A stretch of DNA of 64,000 nt from Euclidia mi (lineage: Eukaryota > Arthropoda > Insecta > Lepidoptera > Erebidae): contig OX123186.2 in NCBI GenBank assembly GCA_944739405.2, forward strand, positions 91,491,034-91,555,033. The letters are read 5' to 3'. The position numbers were made by a program, and so were the translations under genes. The notes below the pieces were generated by a model. It was not told the DNA's origin. It did no database searches and saw nothing but the letters and a program-made list of their open reading frames with translations. Position 1 is the first letter of the stretch. Every line of letters begins with the position of its first letter. Below are positions 22,129 through 32,503 of the stretch, in pieces.

Positions 22129-22409
22129 AATTAGTGTTTATCAAACAGAACATCAAAGTGTCGCTCCTAAGGTAGCTAGGTATGTATAAAATACACACAT
22201 TTGAGAAGCGACCACCTCGAAAACGTTGTACTTTGTGCTATCAGTCGCTTAAAAATATCATGACTAGCCAGGAAGCTGGCAAGAAAGCCAAACAAGTATG
22301 TACAATTTGCATTGAATGTAACAAACTTATGTGCCTCAAAATGTTTCAATCAAATTCATACGGTATTTGCATCGTAACTAAATGTTATATTGTTCATCAC
22401 ACTATTTAG
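22129..22409 (+). pseudogene. PiggyBac-type zinc-ribbon exon, probably damaged
   Basis: The clear part is 22182-22409: EKRPPRKRCTLC, QSLKNIMTSQEAGKKAKQVC, TICIECNKLMCLKMF. RPPRKRCxxC...CxxCNKxMCLxxF is the layout of a piggyBac C-terminal zinc ribbon. The usual CF and final His are changed here to MF and Ser, so part of the metal site is lost. The good acceptor TTGAATTTTACAG (exon from 22129) is in array phase but meets TAG at 22173; the weaker AG at 22178-22179 (exon from 22180, GT then ATG) also gives array phase and avoids the stop. AATAAA at 22535 followed by a GT-rich stretch suits a terminal exon. Whether it is used depends on which acceptor works. Confidence 0.5.
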
Positions 22410-23523
22410 CTACTCATCAGCTTTTTTCTAACATGTCGCTATATCTCGAATCACCACACTATTATAGGAAAAGCCGGCTTCATCTAGAATAGGGTTTTGA
22501 CATGTATAAGTGTTGTAAACAACCAAAATGCAGAAATAAATATGTCTTTATGTCTTTATTAATTAGTACTAGATCAACCAGATATCTGATGATCATACTT
22601 TTTTATTTCTAAATACACACGTTTAATCGATAAATTACACTCAGGCACAGAACTAAAGGTCGTGCGCATCACATAAAGATTTGTTCTAGATGGGAACCGA
22701 ATCCACGACCGCTGTCAGATCACAAACCACTAGACGAACAAGCTAGTCAAATCGTGTATGGGTAATATTATTAGCTGGTAACAAGATAAAGTTGCCTTAC
22801 GTATTAGGGTCTGGTACTAAATCTCTAAAACTATGAATGGACCACTTTGTTCATTCGAGTTTTCTATTCGCTGTTATAGCTTCATAATCACTTTGTAACA
22901 AAACCTATGTGCTTGGTATAAATAAAATTATTTAATATCTCTGTCAGACTTTTATTTCATTTCATTTTTCATATAATGGTAAAGTCATTAGTAAAACGAA
23001 TCTATTGGGTAACGCGATCGTCTGTAGTATGCGACCGCTTGGCGGACTGCGTCTTAAATAGATAATAACATAATTTCAGGCGTAAACAATAAACAATAAC
23101 AGTATGCAATTTTATTGAACACTTATGTAAAGGTGAATACACTACGTCGATCAGTACATCTACTGAAGTCGGCTATTTTCTTTCGAAAACAGGCTAAAAT
23201 GGGACATTGATCGTCGTTTCGAAAATCCCTAGAAAATAATCTAATATCACCGCAGAGCCCAAACGAATGAACCTAGAAACATGAAATTTGGACAGCGGGA
23301 CTTTATTGGCTAGTTTTATAATTTATTATCATATTTAATAATGTACTCATGGAAGTGTATTGCGTTATCAAATTCAATTCGTACTCTGTGTTTTGTTTAT
23401 AGTTTGAAGAATGAACTACAAAAATATTCATGTAGGTATACTTTAAGATAGAGTACCGGCGTTTTGTTTGTCGAGGCTAGGTAGACCTCAGTTGCGGCTC
23501 GGCAGTCACCGCTATTGCCAGCA

Positions 23524-23645
23524 TGGTGGACAAGGCCCTCTAGTCAAATGGAGATGCACCTAGCAACCAAGGGGCTGTCGGGCCAAAAGGCCCTCTAGTC
23601 AAGTGGAGATGCATCAAGCAACCAAGGGGCTGTCGGGCCAAAGTG
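23524..23645. repeat. 55-bp tandem duplication
   Basis: AAGGCCCTCTAGTCAA...GGGGCTGTCGGGCCA occurs at 23532 and again at 23587 with few differences. It sits in an otherwise unassigned interval (22550-23757). Confidence 0.8.
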
Positions 23646-23757
23646 ACCACCATTAACAGTGCAATCATATGTCAGATAGATGTGCATAATCATTAGGTTG
23701 CACATTTTGATGTTTTAAGCCTAGTTCCCACCTACAGTAACCCGACTTGCAGTATAA

Positions 23758-24375
23758 GGCTCAGTTCACACCGAAATGGCAGCGGCTGGAAGCGACGCGC
23801 AGCGGCCGGCAACGAAGAGAAGGCTTGCGGCTGCCCGCGACTGCTCGCGCCCGCGCGCGACTTCTCGCGCCCACCCGCGACTGCTCGCGGCCGCGCGCAG
23901 CTCACGTCACGGCTCAGGCTCACGCTATTCCTATGCGCAGTTTATATTCTACATGTAACGAGGAAACACGTGTGTTATTAGCTGTGCAAATGAGTATTTT
24001 GGATTTAATAGTTATTGCACGTATAATTGAAGAAGAAGAAGAGGAAACGTGGATTCTTGGGTACACGGCCGTCCGCGCCCTCCCGCGCTTGCTCGCGGCC
24101 GCCCGCGCCTTCTCGCGCATGCTCGCGGCCGCCCGCGCCTTCTCGCGCATGCTCGCGGCCGCCCGCGCCTTCCCGCGCATGCTCGCGGCCGCCCGCGCCT
24201 TCCCGCGCATGCTCGCGGCCGCTCGCGCCCTCCAGAGTGGTCGCGCGCCGACGCGGCGCGGATTGTCAAGTGATTCTATGTATTATAGTCATGGTGATAA
24301 AGACTAAAATTATATGACACTGAAACTGCTCTCCGCTTCGCTTCCGGCCGCTGCCATTTCGGTGTGAACTGAGCC
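23758..24375. mobile_element. PIF/Harbinger-like MITE with GC-rich core
   Basis: Termini GGCTCAGTTCACACCGAAAT and its reverse complement at 24354-24375 continue inward into GGCAGCGGC(C)GGAAG; TAA flanks both sides (23755-23757, 24376-24378), the 3-bp target of PIF/Harbinger. The core has about five 30-bp units (GCTCGCGGCCGCCCGCGCCT type) at 24061-24232. Long open frames through it come from this repeat and are not genes. Confidence 0.8.
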
Positions 24376-24747
24376 TAAGAGCCTCCTTTTCTTCAAAGGT
24401 GACACGTGTCACGAACCGTGTGAAGCCGGCCTAACGAACGGACTTTGTGCTCGTTGATGCAATATTTATCAAGTCCACGGCGACACAAACTTTATTCCGG
24501 GAGTTTCCTTTTAAATAAAATAGATATAAAGACACGTTTTTTATTGTTGTATACCGGTGCCGATGAGATCTTGTACGTTGCCCTGTCCCGCACGAATTCA
24601 TTTGATACTAATCATTGAGCTGATAAAATTTAAGGTAGTAAGCTTTTGCTCTTATAATCTTGCTTGGCATTTGTTTTATATTTGGTAGTAAATACCTTTA
24701 AGAGCAAATCGAATATATGCCATAAATATTTTACATGGATATTGCAG

Positions 24748-24935
24748 CTCAGTTTATTAAAACTCAGAAAGGCACGACAATGCTTCTATAGAAAGGATTG
24801 CGTTACTCGAGGAACTATCAGAACGGCGACAGAATATCTTGGAAGTGCAACAAGGCTGCCTGTATCGCAAGAATAAATACCATTTACAATGAAATTATTT
24901 TAATGAACAACAACCACAATCATTCTGGTTATTAA
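24748..24935 (+). pseudogene. mod(mdg4): Group B FLYWCH exon with one nonsense codon
   Basis: The acceptor ACATGGATATTGCAG ends at 24747; CT then codons from CAG 24750 to TAA. The reading has QFIKTQKGTTMLL, TAG at 24789-24791, KGLRYSRNYQNGDRISWKC, seven codons on ACIARI, and NNNHNH. All four zinc ligands and the core aromatic residues are kept, so the single stop is the only visible lesion. AATAAA overlaps the tail at 24941 with a strongly GT-rich stretch behind. It could be a sequencing error, a polymorphism or a young pseudogene. Confidence 0.75.
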
Positions 24936-25929
24936 GCTAAAATAAATAATGTGTGCATTTTTGTATCATGTATATTGTGTGTGAAGCCATAAAAAGATCT
25001 CAGTACACGCTCGTAGCTCAAATAAAGCAAGGGAAGTGACTCACTATAAATAAAAAGTGAACAAATTTTTTTTATAGATTCCGTCTTCCTTGTTGGTGTC
25101 ACTTGCAATATACTTTTTTACTTGATCTGAGCGTTTCAAATGTCCCTAGTATGCTAGCATAAATGTATGTATTCGTAACTCGTATTCGTATAAAAAATGC
25201 TATACGCAAATTTGTATTTTCTTAATCAATTTATGAGACATGCCAATATTAGAGATGCCTTGTATTAATAAGTGATCGGTGTAATAAATGTAGTTTTTAC
25301 AGAAGTGCCCTTGTAGCGGTACTTATAGTGCAACATGTGTGTATTATGTGAACTGAACTCGTATTTATAACGTAAAAATGTGGTGTAGGTTTAAAAGTGT
25401 ATTACAAAATTGTGGTTTATATTGCCTACCTAAGGTAAAATACGGTGCTCCTAATACGGTGGTAGTCAAAATCGCTTCCTATTACGGTGGTATTTCAATT
25501 TTCGTGTTTTATTCAGTTTAAGTACACCAAAACGTAAACTATTTTTTCCAAATTTATTACTTCACCACATAACTGACGTTTGCATGTAAATAATAATCTG
25601 TTGACCCTGCCTTGCATTTACATAAAGAAGTGTGTTGTGTTTGTAAAACAAAATATGGAATTATTAAAAAAAAATCATGTGTTCGACATGCTGGTAAGTT
25701 GTGTGTTGTCGAAAGTAAAACGGCGCTAATGCACAAAAGGTTATTTTGCACTGCATCACGCATTTACACAAATTACCTACTCAGATTAAAATATTGAAAA
25801 TTTACAATTATTTAAAAGGCATCTTCAAAAACTGCCTGTAGTTAAATGCTATTACTCGCTTCAGGAATATTTAGATGATACACATAATGCAAATAATTAA
25901 TAAGAAAGAACCTTTATTTATTTTTAAAT

Positions 25930-26570
25930 CTTAATATATATATTTCTTGTGTGCATGTGTATGTCACTGAACTCCTCCTAAACGACTGGACCGATCTTGA
26001 TGAAATCTTTTGTGTGTGTTCAAGGGGACTTGAGAATTGTTTAGATTCACAATTTAGTCCACTGGAAAATGTTTTTTTACTTAATTTTTAATTTGTAAGT
26101 AGTTGTGGATTTTGGAATGTTTCACATTGGAACCGACGGACTGCGCTGCTATCGCAGTGTCAAATTGTATATTAATAATTTCGTCAAGGAGTACATCGAA
26201 ACCTTACCTGAATAAGAAAACATTAAAAAATAATGATTTCGAGTCGACAACATATATCCGCAACATTCGGATTGTCGAGTATTTTATTGAATTCTAATGG
26301 TTCTGATAGACAAATCACAGTCGCCATATTGGCCACTCTAGCGAAATGTCACAGATACCGGATAACATTTTGAGTACTATTAAGTCTTAGTACTAAGTAG
26401 TTTGTATGTGTAAATACTTTTTACAGTTATATTTCTTGAACAATTAAAACGACAATTGGAGAAGTATCCGCCCAATAAATGAGATTTCTGTTTGCTGTTA
26501 CCCTGAACATAGATGATACTAGAGAACCTCGAATTTATGCGAGCGAAGCCGCGGGCAAAAGCTAGTTATA
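25930..26570 (+). mobile_element. Dispersed non-autonomous element nested in the pogo element
   Basis: Starts near a TATATATATTTC stretch, has CGACTGGACCGATCTTGATG, and ends GCGAAGCCGCGGGCAAAAGC followed by TAGTT, the characteristic end of this lepidopteran repeat. Confidence 0.55.
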
Positions 26571-26714
26571 ATATATAGTTATATACATTTGACATTTTAA
26601 TTGTGATTAGCTGACATAGAGCTTTTATAATTAAGTATTATTGATATTTTATAATTTAATTTTTATTTTATTTCATGACATTTTATTATTCTTATTTCTA
26701 AATCATGACATGAC

Positions 26715-27570
26715 GTTCTTGCGTCCTCGGCGACTGAGTTACAACAAATGATGAACTGCATAAATGAGAGATTTAAAGCGAAGAGTATGAAATTGAATGT
26801 AAGAAAGACGAAAGTGATGGTGTTTGAGAAGGATGAAAATGTAACTGAGTGTATTACTGCGATTGAAGATGAAAATGTAGAATATAAGTTGAAAGATTTG
26901 TATATTTGGGAAGCATGTTTACAAGAGATGGAAGATGTGAAGGAAATATTGAAAGGAGAGTGACTGCGAGGAACAGTGTGAATGGAGCGCTGCATGCCTT
27001 TATGAAAGGCCAAACTGTGCCAAAAAAGGCGTGACGGTTCATAATGGAATGCTTGTGCCTACGTTGATGTACGGTAGTGAGTGTTGGGTGTGGCAGAAAA
27101 AGCATGAAACCAGAATTAACGCAGTTTAGTTGCTTTCACTGCGTAGTATGTGTGGGGTAAAACTGATTGATAGAATTCCGAATGCAGTAATACGAGAGTG
27201 ATGTGGCCTGAAAGAAGATGTCGTGACAAGAATTGAGAAAGGAGTGATGAAGTGCTTTGAGCACGTGAAGCGAATAAGTGAAGAAAGAGTGACGCATTAA
27301 ATTTATGAGGCTAACGTGTGTTGACAAGTCGGACGCGACTCACCTCGTCGGACATCGATCAGATTAGGGACATCTTAAAAAATGGCAAGGTCCGAAGCAC
27401 CCGGAACCGGCGAGCATGTATGAACAGAGTAATGAATGTAGAGGAAGCGGCGCGTGAGGTTTGTAAGGATATCTATCCTTACAAACCTCACGCGCCGCAA
27501 GTGGTGTTCCGTTGTCTCTGCCAACCCTGAGGGGAAAAAGGCGTGAGTATATGTATGTATGTATGTACAT
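26715..27570 (+). mobile_element. RTE-like LINE 3' part, decayed
   Basis: Recognisable pieces are INERFKAKSMKLNVRKTKVM (RT palm/thumb border), then frame-shifted counterparts of SLRSMCGVKLIDRI and IRDILKNGKVRSTRNRRACM, ending CTCTGCCAACCC..GGCGTGAG and (TATG)n at about 27552-27568. A perfect 25-bp foldback (27447-27471 and 27474-27498) lies near its end. Confidence 0.75.
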
Positions 27571-27840
27571 GGACTCTTATTTGACATTCTATATTTTGAC
27601 GTTAAATTGTAATAATTTATGTTGTGTTAAATATTATAATACGTAATAGTTTACTGTTTCTGTGTTTTCATGCCTAATAGGTGAGATATGGTAATAGAAC
27701 TAAGAATGTATTTATTATTAGGATCTGCAAATGTATACCCATATTCGCAAATGAATAAATGAATTAAATTTAATTTAATAAATAAGTAAATATTAAAATT
27801 TATGCAATCTACGTATTTTTCCTATTATGTGGGACCTAAA

Positions 27841-27925
27841 AATTCATTGCGAAATGTGGGTGTAATATTTACACCTCTGCCTACCCCTTCGGGCATACAG
27901 GCGTGGGACTATAAATAAATAAATA
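27841..27925 (+). mobile_element. SINE/LINE 3' tail fragment
   Basis: ACACCTCTGCCTACCCCTTC, GGGCATACAGGCGTG and then (ATAA)n: the shared tail of the SINEs and RTE-like LINEs elsewhere in the window. Confidence 0.65.
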
Positions 27926-27954
27926 AACGTTTTTTTTTTCTTTTTATAGACAAT

Positions 27955-29160
27955 ATGGACAGAAAGAAACGCAAGTGTTACACTGATGCGCAAGTGGCTG
28001 AAGCACTATCCTCAATACAACAAGGTATGAGCATTTACAAAGCCTCGAGAGAATATAATGTACCAGAGAGTACGTTACGGAGTAAACGAGATGAGCTTTA
28101 TGAGAATGAACATTGTGGTAGGCAACCAGTACTTAACCTACACGAAGAAAGACAAATCGTTGATTGGATCCATTACCTCGATAAATGTGGCTTTTCAGTG
28201 ACAAAAGATAAATTAATACACACTGTCTCTAAGTTAGTTGAAAACCTGCAGCGCCCTAATCCGTTTAAAGATGGCGTTCCAGGAAAAAAATGGCTTTTAG
28301 GTTTTATGCAACGACATCCAGCAGTGTCAAAACGTGTGTCACTAAATGTTCCATCAAGTAGAAACCAAGTCACGGAAGTTGAATTGCGAGCGTGGTTTGA
28401 TCGAGTAGGATCATATTTTAAAGAATACGATTTGCTACATGTTTTTCAAGACCCAAAACGTATATTCAACTGCGATGAAACTGGATTTTTTCTTTGTCCA
28501 AAAATCAAGCAAGTTTTGGTAAAAAAGGGTAGTAAACGAGTATATAATCGCGTTGCAAATGTCGAAAAAGAATGCTTGACCGTATTAGTCAATGTGTCAG
28601 CAGATGGTAATGTAGCTCCGCCAATGGTACTATTCCCTTACAAGAGGCTACCTAACAATATCAAGTCAACGGTTCCTTCGTCGTGGGGACTTGGCAACAC
28701 AGAATCGGGCTGGATGAATATGGAGTCATTCTACGAATATGTTGCAAATGTGTTTTACCCATGGCTTCGACAACAAGATATAACACTGCCCGTTGTTTTA
28801 TTTTTAGATGGTCATCGTTCACATATATCTCTGCCTTTAACAACTTTTTGCAAGGAAAAAGGGATTGTGCTAGTTGCTTTGCTCCCAAATTCAACGCACG
28901 TCTTGCAACCTCTTGATGTCGTCGTTTTCAGGTCCATTGAAGGGACTTGGAGGGATATTGTGAGAGAATTCGGGGTTAAACATAATTATGCGAAGCTTAA
29001 GCATACAGACTTTTCTAGCGAATTGCAAAAATGTTTTGACAGAAGCCTCAAGCCTGAAACAATAATGAGTGGATTCAAATGCTGTGGTCTTTACCCGTTT
29101 GATCAACAAAATATTGATTATGATAAACTTTTGTCAAAAGTGACGAAACACCAAGACTGA
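27955..29160 (+). CDS. Pogo/jerky-type transposase, intact
   Basis: A 401-residue ORF without interruption. Residues ~1-50 form a Psq-type helix-turn-helix (YTDAQVAEALSSIQQGMSIY, then VPESTLRSK); ~60-120 a CENP-B-like DNA-binding second helical domain (WIHYLDKCGFSVTKDKL, WLLGFMQRHP). The DDE_1 catalytic core follows: first Asp in IFNCDETGF, second in VVLFLDGHRSHIS, third in HVLQPLDVVVFRSI. It acts on the ends of its own element in the nucleus. A splice-like AG ends at 27949, five bases before the ATG, and happens to give array phase, but the remnant gene at 2601 has an acceptor at the same place, so this is a feature of such elements. AATAAA at 29168 follows the stop. Confidence 0.9.
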   Translation: MDRKKRKCYTDAQVAEALSSIQQGMSIYKASREYNVPESTLRSKRDELYENEHCGRQPVLNLHEERQIVDWIHYLDKCGFSVTKDKLIHTVSKLVENLQRPNPFKDGVPGKKWLLGFMQRHPAVSKRVSLNVPSSRNQVTEVELRAWFDRVGSYFKEYDLLHVFQDPKRIFNCDETGFFLCPKIKQVLVKKGSKRVYNRVANVEKECLTVLVNVSADGNVAPPMVLFPYKRLPNNIKSTVPSSWGLGNTESGWMNMESFYEYVANVFYPWLRQQDITLPVVLFLDGHRSHISLPLTTFCKEKGIVLVALLPNSTHVLQPLDVVVFRSIEGTWRDIVREFGVKHNYAKLKHTDFSSELQKCFDRSLKPETIMSGFKCCGLYPFDQQNIDYDKLLSKVTKHQD

Positions 29161-29181
29161 ATTCAGAAATAAAAATAATTG

Positions 29182-29304
29182 TATTTTAACATGAGAGGAT
29201 ATTAGAGGAGTCTCATGTTAAAATAAAATAGTAAATAATGAGCGAAGCGAAGTCGGTCTGTACGGAAAAATCTTTCTATACAGACCGATTTCGCTTCGCT
29301 CATT
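29182..29304. repeat. Two consecutive foldback hairpins
   Basis: 29182-29196 pairs with 29211-29225 (15 bases, perfect), and 29237-29262 pairs with 29279-29304 (26 bases, one mismatch). They directly follow the transposase gene. Confidence 0.85.
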
Positions 29305-30266
29305 TTTTTCATTTTACTGAACGTAGAAAGAAAATGAACCTTATTTTAATAACCCAAAACTCTTTTTAAAACGTGTGTGTGAAGGCACGGTTATCCTATA
29401 CATATTTGTAATATAGTATATTGTGTAATTTCATTAAAAGTGAATCAATATAATCAAATCAATGGTCAATGAATGAAACACTTACAATTTACTTTTCAAA
29501 CACATTTAATATATTTAATAAATATTATTTGTACGGAACTTCAATGAATATATGTAATTTCTGACCCTCCATATTAGGAACCGTCCACCGCATTAAAAGG
29601 GGCTGACCGAAATCATACCTCCGTACTGGGGTAAATTGACCTGACTATATAAATATTTTTTTTAAAATAAAGAATATCATGAACAGAAACATACTCAACA
29701 GCAATGCAAAATGTAAGTTCCACTTTTGACGATAAAGTTGTTTGGCACCTTTAAAAATACTTACAAATGCATATTTTTATTTCTTACTTTCAAATGTTGT
29801 GAAATACCTCCGTAATAAGTGCTTTTACCTTAATGCTAATAAAATAATGTGCCAAATATATTATTATTTTATTTAAAATATTTTGCCTCGTTTTGACCAT
29901 ATTATGTTTCACAAAGTAATTTCGTAATTCCAAGTCCGTTGATCAGATTTTGGGATGTCGTAATTTTTTTTTTATTATTGCAGCCAGCTTACGCTGATAT
30001 TCACCATTGTATCACACGCTTCCTCACTTACCTACTATAAGCACTCACTAGTGATCATTAGCCCTTTTAAGAATGGTGTAAGTATAATGTGTATATTACT
30101 CGTAGCACAAACCATGATTTACACAATTAATTAGTGTTATAGCAACTTTATAGAGAGAAACTTAAAAAAAGAAATCTACGAGAGAAAATTGTCAAGTATT
30201 TTAATTTGATTTGACACAAATTAACTGGGCTGTAAATAAGTCTTAGTATTTATAATATTGTTTCAG

Positions 30267-30469
30267 GATTTGTGCCTACATTTACCCTGTCAAGCTATGG
30301 CAATAGAGTATTGTTGTATGGTGAGAATCGTTACAGGCGGGCGACCAACAACAGTAACAACACTTTCAAAACTAGATGGATCTGCATAAAGGATTATGCA
30401 GGGTGTCGAGCATCCGTTACTACTATAGACGACGTTATTGTTAAGTTTTTCGGTGAACATAACCATTAG
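30267..30469 (+). CDS. mod(mdg4): FLYWCH alternative terminal exon, group A
   Basis: The acceptor ATAATATTGTTTCAG ends at 30266; GA then codons from TTT 30269. The 66 residues are a complete finger: FVPTFTLSSYGNRVLLYGEN, RYRR, an unusually long Asn/Thr-rich loop (ATNNSNNTFK), TRWIC, six residues, C in GCRASV, TTIDDVIVKFF and HNH directly before TAG. Zinc ligands are Cys39, Cys46, His64 and His66. Nothing follows the last ligand, as in most exons here. It opens the first A cluster, about 440 bases after the pogo element. Confidence 0.9.
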
Positions 30470-32303
30470 ACAGTATTTATTTAATATTATTATTAATTAT
30501 AATCTCTTTTGCACTAGGCATTTATTACTTGGGGTCGGCGTAGTATGACTTTCGCTTCTATACTTCTCTGTTGCCTGCTATTTGATCATTTACCCCGTAT
30601 CCATCCTCACACAGTCCATCCCTCTTTTCGTTGGACTTCCTTTCCCTTAATATGAAGGTGGAAGGAAGAACCTTCCACCTGCATATTTATTTTAACCAAG
30701 GAGAAAGTACATCTCCAAATTACAATAAATATGTATGTGCCGGTTTGTTATATGTACATACACAATCACGTAACATCGAAATATAAATGCGATTTCCACG
30801 TTAGTTACGTTTAGGAAGCAATATTATAATAATTTATTTTGTCGTTTATAAGTAATTCTTGTAAATAAATGCGGTAAAATTGATCTGAGTAGTTTGATTT
30901 TAAATTTCATACAGACATTTTCATGTATCATGTATACACAGACACATAGAAACAATATGGCAAAACATTGCGCATGTTTTCTCAACGGCATATTGTCATT
31001 GCTCTGTCAGATAAGTTAGGTTAATCGCCTACTCCCCGAAACGCTCCCTGAGGCATTCACAGAAACTGTACGACATTAACGAACGTGCAAAATGGTATGT
31101 TAAAGAATGCAACCAAGACGTCACGAATATTTATCATCGTCCCGGTTGCATCCAAAACGCCTCGGAGTTGGGGGCATAAAGGTGATACCGATATTTGATG
31201 GATCTTATGAGGTACTGATATAATCTACTGTGCATTAATTTGACATGATCAGTTTGTACGTCGTACTAACATACGGTATGAAGGTATTTGTGGTTGGTGT
31301 ATCTGATATACACAACGGTATTTCCATGCTAGATGGAGGTAACGCTATCAGTCCTGGTTTTTGGCTCAGGACAAAAATCGTAAGGCTACGTTGCGTCGGA
31401 GGCCTTCGGGCGGCCTATATCTAAGTGTCAACAGCAGAATTTGCCAAAGGCTTACACAAAACGAAGAAGGAACCTTAATAGTATGGACGTAATCGAAAGT
31501 TACTTTATGTTAAATTATTTATTACTATTATCTAGAATCAATTATTATTGTAGTTGTAATTGTAGAGATTTAGAATCGTTGACTGAATATTATAATAAGT
31601 TTGAAAAGAGGCAATTATGTTGCGGTTGTTAAATGACTTCAAATTCTATACTATTCAAATGTAAAGTTTGTGTGTAAGCAATAGGGAAGATTACTGCCAA
31701 GTTAAACCACCAGATGACTGAATTACCGACTACAGTAAACAATGAATTTTGGCAAGTATGACATTTGAATGACAACTTGACAACTCGTTTAGACTTCAAA
31801 CTTTGGATGCGCGATCTCATTATCTCATCTCAAACAAGTCATTAGAACAGAAACATTGTACCATTTTTATTGTTACTGATAATTACATACATGTTCACTG
31901 TTTTGCCTATATAAATAAGTGAGTATAGATATATTGTTGTCTTGTTGATGACAATATTTGAAAAGCGCGCTAAGAATTGTTTACTGTAGTTGCTTGTGCT
32001 GCCATCTGCGTCGAGCTTTGCGTAATGTTCCCTATTGTATAATTGCCGTGCATATAGAAATGTGTCTACATTGCTTTCGGTGCAAGTAGTTATGTTTAGT
32101 AAGTAATACTTACTGTAAGAGTGTTGTTAAAATGTGATTTGTTGTACTAAATAAATTTATTTATTGTTTTAGTTGGTTATTTCTTACATTTACACTAGCT
32201 AGTTTAGGAAGAGTCTTTCTATATTTTTTAGTGTTGTACTTGTTGTACTAGTGTTGTGCTTTTTAAGGATTTTTATATTGACTTATGAACGTTTTATTTT
32301 CAG

Positions 32304-32503
32304 GTACAAGTCCCATAACATACGGCATGACTAGGTTCGGTAATCCGGTCATCTCTTGGGGCAATTATCGGTTCGTTAAGAAGTTGTCTCGTCGATTGAA
32401 AACATGGTGGGAGTGCACGGCGAGAAAATCTAGAGGCTGTCGATGTGTCGCTGTCACTGTAAACGATCGACTGATGAAGCTGAATGGATGGCACAATCAT
32501 TAG
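32304..32503 (+). CDS. mod(mdg4): FLYWCH alternative terminal exon, group A
   Basis: The acceptor CGTTTTATTTTCAG ends at 32303; GT then codons from ACA 32306. The 65 residues read TSPITYGMTRFGNPVISWGN, YRFVKKLSRRLK, TWWEC, seven residues, C (RGCRCVAV, with one extra Cys two residues later), VNDRLMKL and HNH-stop. The doubled Trp and the very basic KKLSRRLK loop set it apart from its neighbours. The flanks (30470-32265 and 32504-34200) show no exon and no clear element, apart from a repeat-like piece at 34013-34125. Confidence 0.9.

Larger units (their letters stand above)
25433..29830 (+). mobile_element. Pogo-type DNA transposon, TA-flanked, with nested insertions
   Basis: Ends AGGTAAAA (25433-25440) and TTTTACCT (29823-29830) are inverted and flanked by TA on both sides. 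Further in, both ends carry inverted TATTACGG.GGTATTTC subterminal motifs (about 25485-25500 and 29803-29818). It contains an intact transposase plus a dispersed element, a LINE and a SINE tail inserted before it. Because the perfect terminus is short, the exact limits are moderately certain. Confidence 0.55.

Noticed and set aside
21879..22189. 103-codon reading after a good AG in array phase, overlapping the start of the 22180 exon
   Set aside because: No domain, hydrophobic mixed composition, and it overlaps a better-supported zinc-ribbon exon in another frame.
23732..24317. Several overlapping Arg/Ala-rich ORFs on both strands
   Set aside because: They are by-products of the GC-rich 30-bp repeat inside a MITE.
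25612..25797. Cys-rich ORF (CCVCKTKYG...SCVRHAGKLC) as a fourth piggyBac-type ribbon exon
   Set aside because: There is an in-frame stop close upstream and only a weak AG, the cysteine order fits poorly, and it lies just inside the left end of the pogo element.
27950..29160. The pogo transposase as a captured alternative exon, since an AG in array phase precedes its ATG
   Set aside because: It has its own ATG, lies between TA-flanked inverted ends, and the remnant transposase at 2601 also has an acceptor just before its ATG, so the feature belongs to the element.
29941..30010. Acceptor TTTATTATTGCAG at about 29984 as another exon
   Set aside because: In array phase it reaches a stop after three codons and shows no finger in any frame.
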